Source: Coleofasciculus sp. FACHB-T130 (GTDB taxonomy: Bacteria; Cyanobacteriota; Cyanobacteriia; Cyanobacteriales; FACHB-T130). From it: a stretch of DNA of 64,000 nt. The stretch spans positions 186,001-250,000 of the forward strand of contig NZ_JACJOG010000059.1 in NCBI RefSeq assembly GCF_014695375.1. Direction: 5' to 3'. Both the position numbers and the translations under genes were made by a program. Positions 51,417 to 60,511 of this stretch are shown piece by piece (the stretch's first letter is position 1; each line of letters begins with the position of its first letter). The notes below the pieces were generated by a model, which was not told the DNA's origin, did no database searches, and saw only the letters and a list, made by a program, of their open reading frames with translations.

Positions 51417-52475
51417 ATGCAACCACCGGCAATTTTACGCTTACAGAATGTAACGAAGCAGTTTAGCCAAAATACAGTTCCGGCTGTTGAAGATGTAACG
51501 TTGACTTTGCAGCCAGGGGATTTGTTAGGATTGCTGGGGCCATCTGGCTGCGGTAAAACTACACTGTTGCGGCTGATTGCAGGTTTTGAACGACCTTACC
51601 GCGGAAGCGTGGAGATTGCGGGGCGAACGGTTGCTGATTCCCGTTGTTGGGTGCCGCCAGAGCATCGGGACGTGGGAATTGTCTTTCAAGACTATGCCCT
51701 GTTTCCTCATCTGAGTGTGGCGGAGAATGTTGCTTTTGGGTTGCAACAGTTGAGTAAACAGCAGGTCAAGGAACGCACGCAAGATGCGATCGCGCTTGTC
51801 GGTCTGCAAGGATTAGAGAAGCGTTATCCTCACGAACTCTCTGGCGGTCAGCAGCAACGGGTTGCCCTCGCCCGTGCCTTAGCACCGCGACCCAAGTTGG
51901 TTCTCCTCGATGAACCTCTGAGCAATCTCGATATCCAAGTACGTTTGAGGTTGCGCGAAGAAGTGCGAGAGATTCTCAAGGCAATTGGCACTTCAGCAAT
52001 TTTTGTCACCCACGACCAGGAAGAAGCACTTGCCATCTCTGATTGGGTGGGTGTTATGCGTCAAGGACATTTAGAGCAATTGGGCACACCGGAAGATATC
52101 TACACCCACCCCGCCTCGCGGTTTGTTGCCGAATTTGTCACCCAAGCCAACTTCCTTTCCGCCCAACGCCAAGGTCATCTGTGGGAGACAGAAGTCGGTT
52201 GTTTTGATGTCGCCCTTAACGGACGGCAAGACCCCATTTCTAGCCTCACCGGCGAACTCATGATTCGCCAGGAAGACTTGATCTTACAGCCATTTCCTGA
52301 TGCACCTGTTGTCATCCGAACCCGGCGCTTTTTAGGGCGCGAGTACCGATATTGCCTCCAAACTCCCTCTGGTAAAGAACTCCACGCTCGCACGATGACT
52401 GATACCGCCTTGCCGGTAGGAACGCGAGTGCAGCTGTCGATTGCCGGTGATAGCGTTCGAGTTTTTCCCAACTAA
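51417..52475 (+). CDS. futC: Iron(III) ABC transporter ATP-binding protein
   Basis: A 352-residue FbpC-type ATPase. Walker A GPSGCGKTT (41-49), FQDYALFPH Q-loop, signature LSGGQQQRVALARAL, Walker B LVLLDEPLSNLD and FVTHDQEEA are intact. The C-terminal part (from about 245) is a TOBE-like regulatory domain. It powers FutB. It would normally follow futB directly; here 2.2 kb intervenes, with an insertion bracketed by inverted repeats, so its transcription from the futA promoter is doubtful. No own promoter is evident. Confidence 0.9.
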   Translation: MQPPAILRLQNVTKQFSQNTVPAVEDVTLTLQPGDLLGLLGPSGCGKTTLLRLIAGFERPYRGSVEIAGRTVADSRCWVPPEHRDVGIVFQDYALFPHLSVAENVAFGLQQLSKQQVKERTQDAIALVGLQGLEKRYPHELSGGQQQRVALARALAPRPKLVLLDEPLSNLDIQVRLRLREEVREILKAIGTSAIFVTHDQEEALAISDWVGVMRQGHLEQLGTPEDIYTHPASRFVAEFVTQANFLSAQRQGHLWETEVGCFDVALNGRQDPISSLTGELMIRQEDLILQPFPDAPVVIRTRRFLGREYRYCLQTPSGKELHARTMTDTALPVGTRVQLSIAGDSVRVFPN

Positions 52476-52507
52476 AACTCTCGATAAATTAGGGAAATTG
52501 CTCATAG

Positions 52508-52524
52508 CCCCCTTTTTAAGGGGG
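52508..52524. terminator. Hairpin CCCCCTT-TTT-AAGGGGG between convergent genes
   Basis: A 7-bp stem with a 3-base loop, about 30 bp past the futC stop and 80 bp before dacB's end. It may terminate both. A similar C5/G5 palindrome is at 12667. Confidence 0.6.
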
Positions 52525-52606
52525 TTGGGGGATCTCCAAATCCGACCCGGCGAACTGGGCTTGGTCGGGGCTTTTTGATTGCCATGCCCCTACAGATGTA
52601 TCGCAC

Positions 52607-54265
52607 TCAACAGCGACGCAAGCGAGTGAGTAGCAGCACAATTTCGTCCATCGCCTGCCGTATCGTTGGGGCAGATTGGTCGGATTGATTGGCGAGAATG
52701 CTAAAAACAATCGTTTGATACTCTGGGTGATTCATATACCCGGCTAAGGAAACCGTTCCACTCATCGTTCCTGTCTTCGCTTGCACAATGCCTTGGGCTG
52801 GAGTATTTTGAAAGCGACTTTTTAGGGTGCCGCTGACACCGGCAACCGGGAGAGAGGCGCGGTAAATTGCGGCTTCTTTGGTTTGGGCGATCGCTTCGAG
52901 AGTCTGCACCAGTGCTTTTGGACTCACTAAGTTATGACGAGACAACCCGGAACCATCAGCCATCACGTAACTATTGGGATCGACGCCTAATTCCGTTAAA
53001 GCTTGTTTAACAGCAGCTAACCCCATTGCAGCCGAATTCTCTGAAAGTGTGGTTTCCTCGCCTTTACCGGTGGCACCCAGGGTTCGCAATAAAGCTTCTG
53101 CGTAGAGATTATTGCTGTTCTGGTTCGTCTCCATCAACAGAGTCTCCAACGGCGGCGACTCCACAGCAGCTACTTCCCGTTCGTCCCCCCTTTCTCTGCC
53201 AGATCCCACCTGCGACTGTGCGATAGGAATCCCCGCAATTACTAAAGCTCGCCGGAAGTGCTGCAAAAAATACTGGGCGGGGTCGAGAACTGCCACACCC
53301 AAGGATGCAGGTTCGGCACCCGCAGGCAGCTGACCTTTAATCTGTAATACGGGTTTCCCCAGTACAGCGCTAACGGCGATCGCTGCCGGTGATTTCGCTT
53401 CGGATGTCACCGTATTATTTTCAATTCGCCATTGCGTCAGCGCAATTGGATCGATCCAAGCGGTTTGTAGCGGTTGCCCAGGCGATCGCGGTGATAGGGT
53501 CAGCACAGTAGCATTTTGATTCAAAATTAAACTATTAACGGGTACCGCATAAGGTGCCTGTAGATCGCCCCATTCCCAACTGGGATTTACTGCCTGTCCT
53601 TGAAAGTAATCATCCTCGACAATTAGCTGCTGTACCTGACGAATTCCCTGGCGCTTTAGCTGTTGTGCCAAACTTCTCACCTGGGTATCGCTAAAACTGG
53701 GGTCGCCTCGTCCGACAACGCGCAATTCTCCCCCGTTTGTGCCATAAACTGAGGTGCGAATCCGAAACTGAGAACCTAATTTGTTTAAAACCGCTGCTGT
53801 TGTCAACAGCTTTGTATTCGATGCAGGGATAAAGTAACGGTCTGGTTCGCGGCTGTAGAGGGTGCGTTCTGGAAATTTTGAAGTTGTCGATAATGGTTCT
53901 ATTAAAATTCCCCAACGAGTGCGGGAAAATTCCGGACGGTTGGTGACAGCTTCAATCGCGTTTCCTAGTTGGGCAGGACAAACCAACGCAGGGGATTGGG
54001 GTTTTCCTACTTGAGAAACTTGCCTTGAATTTATCGAAGAATTCGGAGAAACAGCGGGATTATTTGCCCTTGCCGCTTCCTGCCAGGATACCAATTGTGT
54101 GTTTAGGAGCAACAGGAAACTCAGGCATTTACTGATTTTAGTAATTTTTAGGAATAAGTAGGGGCGCGGGAAAAACCTAAAAATAGATAAACTTGTTTTT
54201 TTGGAACTACAGATTTTTTTATGCTGGGATAAGCTGATACTTTCTTTTGACAACCTACTTACCAT
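52607..54265 (-). CDS. dacB: D-alanyl-D-alanine carboxypeptidase/endopeptidase (PBP4, family S13)
   Basis: Trims or cleaves peptidoglycan cross-links in the periplasm. The 552-residue protein has an N-terminal signal region (about 45-68, FLLLLNTQ...AARA). The three active-site motifs are SNTK (149-152), SNN in QNSNNLYAEA and KTGTM near 500. DGSGLSRHNLVSP, typical of PBP4, lies just before. The inserted domain of the S13 family is present between motifs 1 and 2. The start (GTG/ATG at 54265) leaves a long N-terminus; a shorter start is possible. Convergent with futC. Confidence 0.9.
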   Translation of the reverse strand: MVSRLSKESISLSQHKKICSSKKTSLSIFRFFPRPYLFLKITKISKCLSFLLLLNTQLVSWQEAARANNPAVSPNSSINSRQVSQVGKPQSPALVCPAQLGNAIEAVTNRPEFSRTRWGILIEPLSTTSKFPERTLYSREPDRYFIPASNTKLLTTAAVLNKLGSQFRIRTSVYGTNGGELRVVGRGDPSFSDTQVRSLAQQLKRQGIRQVQQLIVEDDYFQGQAVNPSWEWGDLQAPYAVPVNSLILNQNATVLTLSPRSPGQPLQTAWIDPIALTQWRIENNTVTSEAKSPAAIAVSAVLGKPVLQIKGQLPAGAEPASLGVAVLDPAQYFLQHFRRALVIAGIPIAQSQVGSGRERGDEREVAAVESPPLETLLMETNQNSNNLYAEALLRTLGATGKGEETTLSENSAAMGLAAVKQALTELGVDPNSYVMADGSGLSRHNLVSPKALVQTLEAIAQTKEAAIYRASLPVAGVSGTLKSRFQNTPAQGIVQAKTGTMSGTVSLAGYMNHPEYQTIVFSILANQSDQSAPTIRQAMDEIVLLLTRLRRC

Positions 54266-54455
54266 TCAGATTTTTCCGAATAAAACTGATTTGTTACTGA
54301 AAATATTACCTTAGATAGGTGCAAAAACACAATTTGGTTTAGCAATAAAAATATTTCTAATGGTAGAGCTTATTGAGTCTTGAAAAGTGAATAAAATACA
54401 GAATAATCATAGCTTTTTTTGTATTTACAACCGAAAAAAATAGGTACTTATAATC

Positions 54456-55616
54456 ATGGCACTTCAAGAGCGCGATTTTGAGAAAAGCAATCGCCATACA
54501 GAGGCACCCCGTCGGAACAACGGAAGTAAATATTTTTTGGTTGCTCTATTAAGCGCACTTTCGACATTGGGTTTAGTTGCTGCTGGTTGGTGGTTGTATC
54601 AGCGAATGCAGCAAGAAAATGCGATCGCTCCCGCAGAAGTTCCAGTGACGACCGCTAGCCCTACTGTCAGCTCAACCATTAGCCCCACCGTCGCCCCAAC
54701 TGCTCCCGTCGCCCCAGTCGCCCCAGCGCCCAGCCTTGGCATTCAACCCGGTCAATTTGTTGAGCCTGCCTTAAGCAACAAAGGGCAGGTTGAATTAATC
54801 GCTGTCCGCAGAATTCTCGGTGCGCCTGATGAAGTCAGCGTGGATATGCGAATTAATCGTCTAGCAGACGATGTGGTGGGAGGAGACCTGATTAATGTCG
54901 GTGGGACAACTGCCCGGAATCCGATCACCAGCGAAACTTATCAAGCACTCGATCCCTTGAAGCGTTCATCAGGAACGGTTTCTTTATATCAGATGCGCCT
55001 GGGGCAACCGCAAGAAGGCTATGTTGTGCTAAAAGTCCCCGCAGGTGTCAACACCCTCGATATCTATGTCGATCAAACGCAGGCGTTTAAAAATGTGCCG
55101 ATTGCGGATGCGAACACCAGCCCAGTGAGCGGAACCGCCCCCGCTTCCCCAGTACCCACCATCGCGCCATCGCCCCAAGCTCAGGCACCCGTGACTACTG
55201 CGCCAGCTGCGCCAGTGCCCAGTGCTGACATTCAACCCGGTCAATTTGTACAGCCTGCTTTGGGCACCAAGGGGCAAGTAGAGTTGCTGTCTGTGAAGCG
55301 AATTCAAGATCCCGATTCCAGAAACCGCGACGTGGTAAACGTGCAGATGCGCGTCCGACGTCTGTCAGCGGATCGAGTGGTTGGGGGTGACATCATTACT
55401 GTGGGCGGAACCACTGGGCGGAATCCAGAGACGAGCGAAACCTACAAAGCCGTTGACTTGATTAATCGCTCGACGGGAACCGTTTCTTTGTTCCAGCTGC
55501 GCCCACAAGCGTCAGCAGATGCCTATGTCTGGCTGAGGGTGCCAGAAAACGTCAATTCTATTGACCTCTACGTGCCGGAGGTACAGGCATTTAAGAATGT
55601 GCCCATTTCTAAATAG
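54456..55616 (+). CDS. Membrane-anchored protein with two copies of an unnamed domain
   Basis: A 386-residue protein with one N-terminal membrane helix (about 27-48) and a Thr/Pro/Ala linker. Two homologous domains of about 125 residues follow, at 96-218 and 259-386. Each starts IQPGQFV-[EQ]-PAL and contains KGQVEL[IL][AS]V[RK]RI, an R-[LR]-R-x-x-V...GGD[LI]I-x-VGGTT-x-RNP block and ends with LDIYV or LDLYV, then QAFKNVPI. The beta-rich pattern is reminiscent of Ig-like DUF4352 domains, but this is not certain. It should face the periplasm or cell surface. The next gene carries a third copy. Function unknown. Confidence 0.78.
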   Translation: MALQERDFEKSNRHTEAPRRNNGSKYFLVALLSALSTLGLVAAGWWLYQRMQQENAIAPAEVPVTTASPTVSSTISPTVAPTAPVAPVAPAPSLGIQPGQFVEPALSNKGQVELIAVRRILGAPDEVSVDMRINRLADDVVGGDLINVGGTTARNPITSETYQALDPLKRSSGTVSLYQMRLGQPQEGYVVLKVPAGVNTLDIYVDQTQAFKNVPIADANTSPVSGTAPASPVPTIAPSPQAQAPVTTAPAAPVPSADIQPGQFVQPALGTKGQVELLSVKRIQDPDSRNRDVVNVQMRVRRLSADRVVGGDIITVGGTTGRNPETSETYKAVDLINRSTGTVSLFQLRPQASADAYVWLRVPENVNSIDLYVPEVQAFKNVPISK

Positions 55617-55741
55617 GAGGGAATCGGTAATGGATCGTGGAGATTTGTCAGTCATTATTCGTCCATAATCATGAGTCTTTAGTTATTTGTTCTGAGTTCG
55701 TTGCTACTGACTCACGATCCATTACCCCTTACCAAAACGGT

Positions 55742-56380
55742 ATGAGCAATTTTTTATCTGGCATCGCAGTTGTACTTTCAATTTTGGCGATTATTGGCAG
55801 TGGCTTCAGTGCCTATCAAGTTTTTGAACTGCGGGAGGAACTCAACGCGATCGCTAATTTAAAAAGCGGTTCGACGCCTATCGGAGAGCCAACATCTAGC
55901 CCAACACCAGATGCAGACAGCACTCCCACCGTCAGCCCCACTAGCGCCGCCTCTCCAGTGCCTACTCCGACTAACGCCACCAACACCAACGCCAAAATTC
56001 AACCAGGGCAATTTGTACAACCGGCTTTTAACAGCAAGGCGCAAGTAGAATTACTTTCGGTAAGGCGAGTTGCCGATCCAGAAACGGGATCGCGGAATGT
56101 CGTAAATATGCAATTTCGGATGCGACGAGTTGCCCGTCCGACCGATCCAGATATAGACGTTTTACTGCCATCTGCAATAACTGCCCGCAATCCGAATACA
56201 AACGAGACTTACAAGGCGCTTTCTCCTAAACGTGCGACTCCTTCGGTGGATTTTGGCAGCATTGGACAAGGTGCCTCAGCCGATGCCTATGTTTGGCTAC
56301 AAGTTCCGCAGGGAATCAATACCTTAGACATTTATATTCCCAATACTCAGCCATTTAAAGGCGTGCCGGTTTCTAATTAA
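55742..56380 (+). CDS. Membrane-anchored protein with one copy of the same domain
   Basis: A 212-residue protein from ATG 55742; the open frame upstream (to GTG 55637) reads through heptamer-like repeat DNA and is disfavoured. A membrane helix occupies about 4-27, then a short coiled segment and a Thr/Pro linker. The single domain (86-212) aligns with those of the preceding gene: IQPGQFVQPAF, KAQVELLSVRRV, TARNPNTNETYKALSP, ASADAYVWLQVP, LDIYIPN and FKGVPVSN. The two genes look like a duplication pair. Function unknown. Confidence 0.78.
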   Translation: MSNFLSGIAVVLSILAIIGSGFSAYQVFELREELNAIANLKSGSTPIGEPTSSPTPDADSTPTVSPTSAASPVPTPTNATNTNAKIQPGQFVQPAFNSKAQVELLSVRRVADPETGSRNVVNMQFRMRRVARPTDPDIDVLLPSAITARNPNTNETYKALSPKRATPSVDFGSIGQGASADAYVWLQVPQGINTLDIYIPNTQPFKGVPVSN

Positions 56381-56435
56381 TTTAGCGAGCGTAAATGCAA
56401 GGTTCGGATAACATGGCTCGTTAAACAGCGAGATT

Positions 56436-56463
56436 GTAGAGACGCAATTCATCGCGTCTCTAC
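56436..56463. repeat. Dispersed hairpin GTAGAGACGC-GCGTCTCTAC
   Basis: A 10-bp perfect stem with loop AATTCATC, of a kind scattered in cyanobacterial spacers. It lies between the domain-duplication gene and uvsE and could end the former's transcript. Confidence 0.7.
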
Positions 56464-56592
56464 GCAGCGAAAACTCTCGCGTCTTTTTACGAATAAAACT
56501 GGATTGAGCCTTAATTGAATTTGTCAGATTTTTTAACAAACTGCTTTGGCGATCTAAATTTTTGAAACCAAACGAAGACTAAGGATAAAACA

Positions 56593-57675
56593 ATGATGAT
56601 AAGCAATCTGCCTAACCAGACAAACGCGCATTCCAATTCCACAAAATCACCTCCCCAATTGGGGTTAGTGTGCATCACAACGTCTGACAAAGTGCGTTAC
56701 CGCGCCCTCACTCGCAAACGACTATTGCAACTAGAAACAGCGGAACAGCAGCGAGTGTTGCGGGAGCTGTATACTGACAATTTGCAACGCCTGAATAATG
56801 CGCTGGATTTCTGTGTAGAAAATAATCTCCGGCTTTATCGACTTCCCTCAGGGATATTTCCCTTTGCCGATACCGATTTGGGTGAGGCGGTACTGGAGGA
56901 GTTTACGGAACAGGTGCGCGCAACAGGCGATCGCGCAACGGTTCTTGGCATCCGATTAGTCGTACACCCGGATCAGTTTGTTGTCCTCAGTTCAGATACA
57001 CCCTCTGTCATTGAGAACAGTATCAAAATTCTGCAAATGCACGCCCGGAATATGGATTTATTGGGGCAACCGCGATCGCCTTGGGCGATGATGGAGATAC
57101 ATGGTGGTAAGGGCGATCGCGCTGAGCGACTGATCCAAGTCATCCGCGATTTACCCGATGAAATTCGCTCAAGATTAGCCCTAGAAAACGACGAATACGC
57201 CTATAGCGCAGCCGAAATTCTCGCTGTTTGCCAGGAAGCTGGCGTGCCAATGGTCTTTGACGCCCATCACCACGTTATTCACGAAAAGCTGGACAGCTAC
57301 GAACACCCCAGCATCGCTCAGATGAAAGCAGCAGCACGGACGACTTGGCCCGTCCCAGAATGGCAGCTAGTCCATATCTCCAACGGGCGGGAATCCTTTG
57401 GCGACCCGCATCATAGCGATTTTATCACCGTGATGCCCAGTGCCTACTGCAACGTTCCCTGGATTGAGATAGAAGCGAAACTGAAGGAAGAAGCGATCGC
57501 GAAACTGCGAGAAGAATGGTCGCCTGTCTTTGGCACCGCACCCCCACCCAAACCACCCGAAGAAAAGCCACTGGACAAGGTTACTCAACCGAAAACTAAG
57601 CAAAAAAAACGCACTTCTAAGAAAGCTGAACAACCCAAGGACAAAGTTTTGAGTTCAAATTTGGACGGTGAGTAA
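56593..57675 (+). CDS. uvsE: UV damage endonuclease
   Basis: A 360-residue TIM-barrel endonuclease that cuts 5' to cyclobutane dimers and 6-4 photoproducts, starting an alternative excision repair. The family elements LGLVCITTSDKVRYRALT, LRLYRLPSGIFPF, LVVHPDQFVVLSS, MEIHGGKGDRAERL, LALENDEYAYSAAEIL, VFDAHHHVIH and HISNGRE are present and hold the His, Glu and Asp metal ligands. A Lys/Pro-rich tail of about 45 residues after EEWSPVFG is extra and might bind DNA. Start at the first ATG of a tandem pair. Confidence 0.93.
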   Translation: MMISNLPNQTNAHSNSTKSPPQLGLVCITTSDKVRYRALTRKRLLQLETAEQQRVLRELYTDNLQRLNNALDFCVENNLRLYRLPSGIFPFADTDLGEAVLEEFTEQVRATGDRATVLGIRLVVHPDQFVVLSSDTPSVIENSIKILQMHARNMDLLGQPRSPWAMMEIHGGKGDRAERLIQVIRDLPDEIRSRLALENDEYAYSAAEILAVCQEAGVPMVFDAHHHVIHEKLDSYEHPSIAQMKAAARTTWPVPEWQLVHISNGRESFGDPHHSDFITVMPSAYCNVPWIEIEAKLKEEAIAKLREEWSPVFGTAPPPKPPEEKPLDKVTQPKTKQKKRTSKKAEQPKDKVLSSNLDGE

Positions 57676-58154
57676 TATTCGTTTGCAAACCTTGGCGTTG
57701 TCCTTGGCGTACCTTTGCGTTGAATATTGCAACTTAATTTGGTAGTCCTAAACAGGTAATGATGCGTTGTAGTAATGCACAAAATACCAAATTGCCCAGA
57801 AGTGTTGAGTTATCTTTCAACACTTCTGCCAGTTTTTAAGAAAATTTGTCCCGTCACTCATCTTTATAATTATCGCAACAGATATAGAAAAAAGATTATA
57901 GAACACGCCAAATAAGAATTTTAGCCAGGTTCAATCAAGTTGAACCATCAAGTTGAAATAGATGTCTTACAAACTGTCATTTAGCTGACATAATTTTAGA
58001 ATTTATAATTATAGGATTGACTCAAAACTTACAATCAAGTTTATTAATCTTAGAGTATCTTGTTGCTTGTTTTATGATATAGAAATCGCAGCGGTACCGA
58101 TAATCAAGGGCATCTGATACCACTTGACACGCACTACCAGAGGCAAAGGCTGAT
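57676..58154. other. Spacer between uvsE and the effector-like gene
   Basis: It holds a CCTTGGCGT/CCTTTGCGTT dispersed repeat (about 57686-57722) and the terminator at 57797-57828; the rest (57830-58150) is AT-rich without a recognised promoter or RNA. Confidence 0.5.
57797..57828 (+). terminator. Rho-independent terminator of uvsE
   Basis: CAGAAGTGTTGA (57797-57808), loop GTTATCTT, TCAACACTTCTG (57817-57828), then CCAGTTTTTAAG. A perfect 12-bp stem followed by a T5 run. Confidence 0.75.
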
Positions 58155-59708
58155 ATGGGATTTGAGAGAACGCATTCATTCCAAAAGCAGAAGTCTTACA
58201 TATCACAGCCGACGATTCAGTTGAGAAGTCGCCCGTTTGCGGCTCCCATACAGATGAAGCCGAAGGAGCAACAGACACCAGAAGAGTTAGCGAATCAAGC
58301 TTTTAATCAGAACAAGTTTGAAGCTTTTGGACTTCAGCTCAAGGAAGAGCGTGGCACCATCACCCCTGTCGAGCAGGAACAGTTAGGTCTGTTGCAAGCG
58401 AAAATGAATGATTACTGGGAGCAGAACCAGGAAAGGGCATCGCGAAGCGGATTTGACTTTTCTAAGGTTGCGGTTACTTTGCCTGGGGAACAAGCTGCCC
58501 CACAAATCCAGCCTATGGGTCGGCTAGGGACACCTGGAGTGCAACTGGGGGGAAAGCGAAAGCGATCGCCCTTGAACTCTTCGCAACAGTTGTCAGAACC
58601 ACCAATACAGGCAAAGTTGACCATTGGGGAGCTAGGAGATAAGTATGAGCAGGAAGCGGATCGTGTTGCGGCTCAAGTAATCAATCGCTTAAATTCTCCA
58701 ACAACCTTGCAACCTTCACTGGGAAAAACTGTACAGCAAAATAGGGGAGCTATTCAGCGCCAGTTACAACCACAGCCTAAAGGAAAGTTAGTTACTCATG
58801 TGAATCATAGCCCTACACTCCAGCGTGCGAAAACAGTAGCAAATGATGTAGCTGGTGTAGCCCGGAATGAGCTTTTTGGGGACGAGACCGCTCGTCGTAA
58901 TACCTTGGGTGGGGGATTAATAAATCCTAACGCTATCGCTACGCAAGCGGTTTCGATTCAAAGCACCAATGGAAATACTCTTACAGGAAAACTCTACAGA
59001 CCTGTTGGTGGTGGAGCAAACACAACAGTTCTGACTTTATCGGGAAGTGGGAGTTCAGCAGAGGACTATATGACAAAGATTGCTCGTGAGTATGTTCCTG
59101 CTGGGGCACAAGTTTTAGCTATAAACTATCGAGGGTTTGGAGACAGTTACAAGACCGTCAATGGACCCGGTGGCGGCGGGGGCGATCCAAGCGAAGCCGG
59201 ACTCTATGAAGATGCCGAAGCTATGTATGACTATGTGAGAAATACATTGAATGTCCCATCAACTGACATCATTGTTCATGGCTATTCGTTAGGTAGTCCA
59301 GTAGCTGCTACTTTAGTGAAGCGAGTTATGAAGAGTCGGGGCGAAAACGTGAAAGCTTTGATTTTAGACCGGGCAATGCCAAGCACCTACAAAGCAGCAA
59401 AAGCGAAGGGTAGCAATGAAGTAGAGGCACGTATTGGTCAAGCTTTAGCAGGCGACATGGATACGAAAGCAAAACTTAAAAAGATATTGAGTTTGGCAGG
59501 AGGAGCCAATTTACCTGTACTTTTTACAAGCGGTGGAGCAGCAGACGTATTATCTGCTGAAGATCAGGCACTTGCAGCTTGGGCAGGGCAAAATAACAAG
59601 TTTGGCAACAATGCGACCTCTGTTGTAAATCCGAATGCTGATCACGAAGATCATCGGCTAATTATGAATATGCTAATTCCTGAATTACAAGTGCAAGGGT
59701 TAATCTAG
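58155..59708 (+). CDS. Injection-system-type cargo: leader with DUF4157-like motif fused to an alpha/beta hydrolase
   Basis: A 517-residue protein in two parts. The N-terminal 230 residues are disordered and Gln/Pro-rich: LRSRPFAAP (23-31), FSKVAV, and near 150-180 PIQAKLTIGELGDKYEQEAD (first part) then RVAAQV. This phrase typically precedes or begins DUF4157 domains of proteins loaded in extracellular contractile injection systems; the zinc-binding HELTH part is absent. The C-terminal half is a serine hydrolase: LTLSGSGSS, NYRGFGDSY, the nucleophile elbow HGYSLGS (Ser378), candidate acid Asp464 in AADVLS and His497 or His500 in DHEDHR. There is no signal peptide. No tail-tube or baseplate genes lie in the window. 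It is inferred to be a lipase-like effector. Confidence 0.7.
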   Translation: MGFERTHSFQKQKSYISQPTIQLRSRPFAAPIQMKPKEQQTPEELANQAFNQNKFEAFGLQLKEERGTITPVEQEQLGLLQAKMNDYWEQNQERASRSGFDFSKVAVTLPGEQAAPQIQPMGRLGTPGVQLGGKRKRSPLNSSQQLSEPPIQAKLTIGELGDKYEQEADRVAAQVINRLNSPTTLQPSLGKTVQQNRGAIQRQLQPQPKGKLVTHVNHSPTLQRAKTVANDVAGVARNELFGDETARRNTLGGGLINPNAIATQAVSIQSTNGNTLTGKLYRPVGGGANTTVLTLSGSGSSAEDYMTKIAREYVPAGAQVLAINYRGFGDSYKTVNGPGGGGGDPSEAGLYEDAEAMYDYVRNTLNVPSTDIIVHGYSLGSPVAATLVKRVMKSRGENVKALILDRAMPSTYKAAKAKGSNEVEARIGQALAGDMDTKAKLKKILSLAGGANLPVLFTSGGAADVLSAEDQALAAWAGQNNKFGNNATSVVNPNADHEDHRLIMNMLIPELQVQGLI

Positions 59709-59988
59709 AGGTCGATGTCAAACAAAATTTCATGTATTGAAATAAATTCTCAATAAAAAACGTGGTACAAAAGAAAGAATTTCTGCAATTTTCTAACGGA
59801 ATCTAATGTGAAATTCTCTTTTTAGGTTCAATAACGCAATTGTATAGTTATCTAAATCCCTGTACCTCGGCAACTGTCCATTAAGCATTCCTATCCACCA
59901 GGACTCAAGAATCGCTGAAATTGTCCTGTTTATTGCATCTCATGAGTGATACTCACGACTAACCTCTAAAACATCAATCAACACTGCC

Positions 59989-60438
59989 ATGCTCAACCTG
60001 TCCCCCAACTTTTCAGTAGCGATCGCTATTGTCGCTCTTGGTACTGCTGCGATCGCAACCAGTCAAGCCCAAGCGTCTATCGTTACCTATGACTTCACGG
60101 TTAATGTGACTCAAGGGTCATTAGCCGGACAATCATATAGTGGAACGCTTAGCTACGATGATTCAACCTTAAAAGGCACTGGAGTTGAAAAATTGGGCGT
60201 TGCTCAGGGCTTAAGAGTTTGCATGAATTATTTCGGACGCAATTACTCAGAAACGAGCGATCGCGACTATCCAAAATTTCCAACGCTTGTGTTTAAAAAC
60301 GGCGATATCAACCATCTAGACTTTTGGATACAGCCGCAAAAGCGTGTTGTCTGGTGGAACTTACCTGGATGGGAAGTCAATTTATCAAAGAGACAAGCTG
60401 GTGCTGACGTTCCAAATTGCGCTAAGTCTAATCCCTAA
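59989..60438 (+). CDS. Small secreted protein of unknown function
   Basis: A 149-residue protein with a signal peptide ending AQA (residue 30). The mature part begins SIVTYDFTVNVTQGSLAGQSYSG, a stretch shared by many PEP-CTERM-type secreted proteins, but there is no PEP-CTERM sorting tail at the C-terminus. WIQPQKRVVWWNLPGW and NLSKRQAG follow. Three Cys residues are present. Function unknown; it is separated from the effector-like gene by 280 bp and not obviously linked to it. Confidence 0.7.
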   Translation: MLNLSPNFSVAIAIVALGTAAIATSQAQASIVTYDFTVNVTQGSLAGQSYSGTLSYDDSTLKGTGVEKLGVAQGLRVCMNYFGRNYSETSDRDYPKFPTLVFKNGDINHLDFWIQPQKRVVWWNLPGWEVNLSKRQAGADVPNCAKSNP

Positions 60439-60511
60439 TTATTACGCCATTTGTCATGAGTCATTAATCCGTAGCAAGGGCTAATGACTCACGAATCAAT
60501 TACCCAAATAG

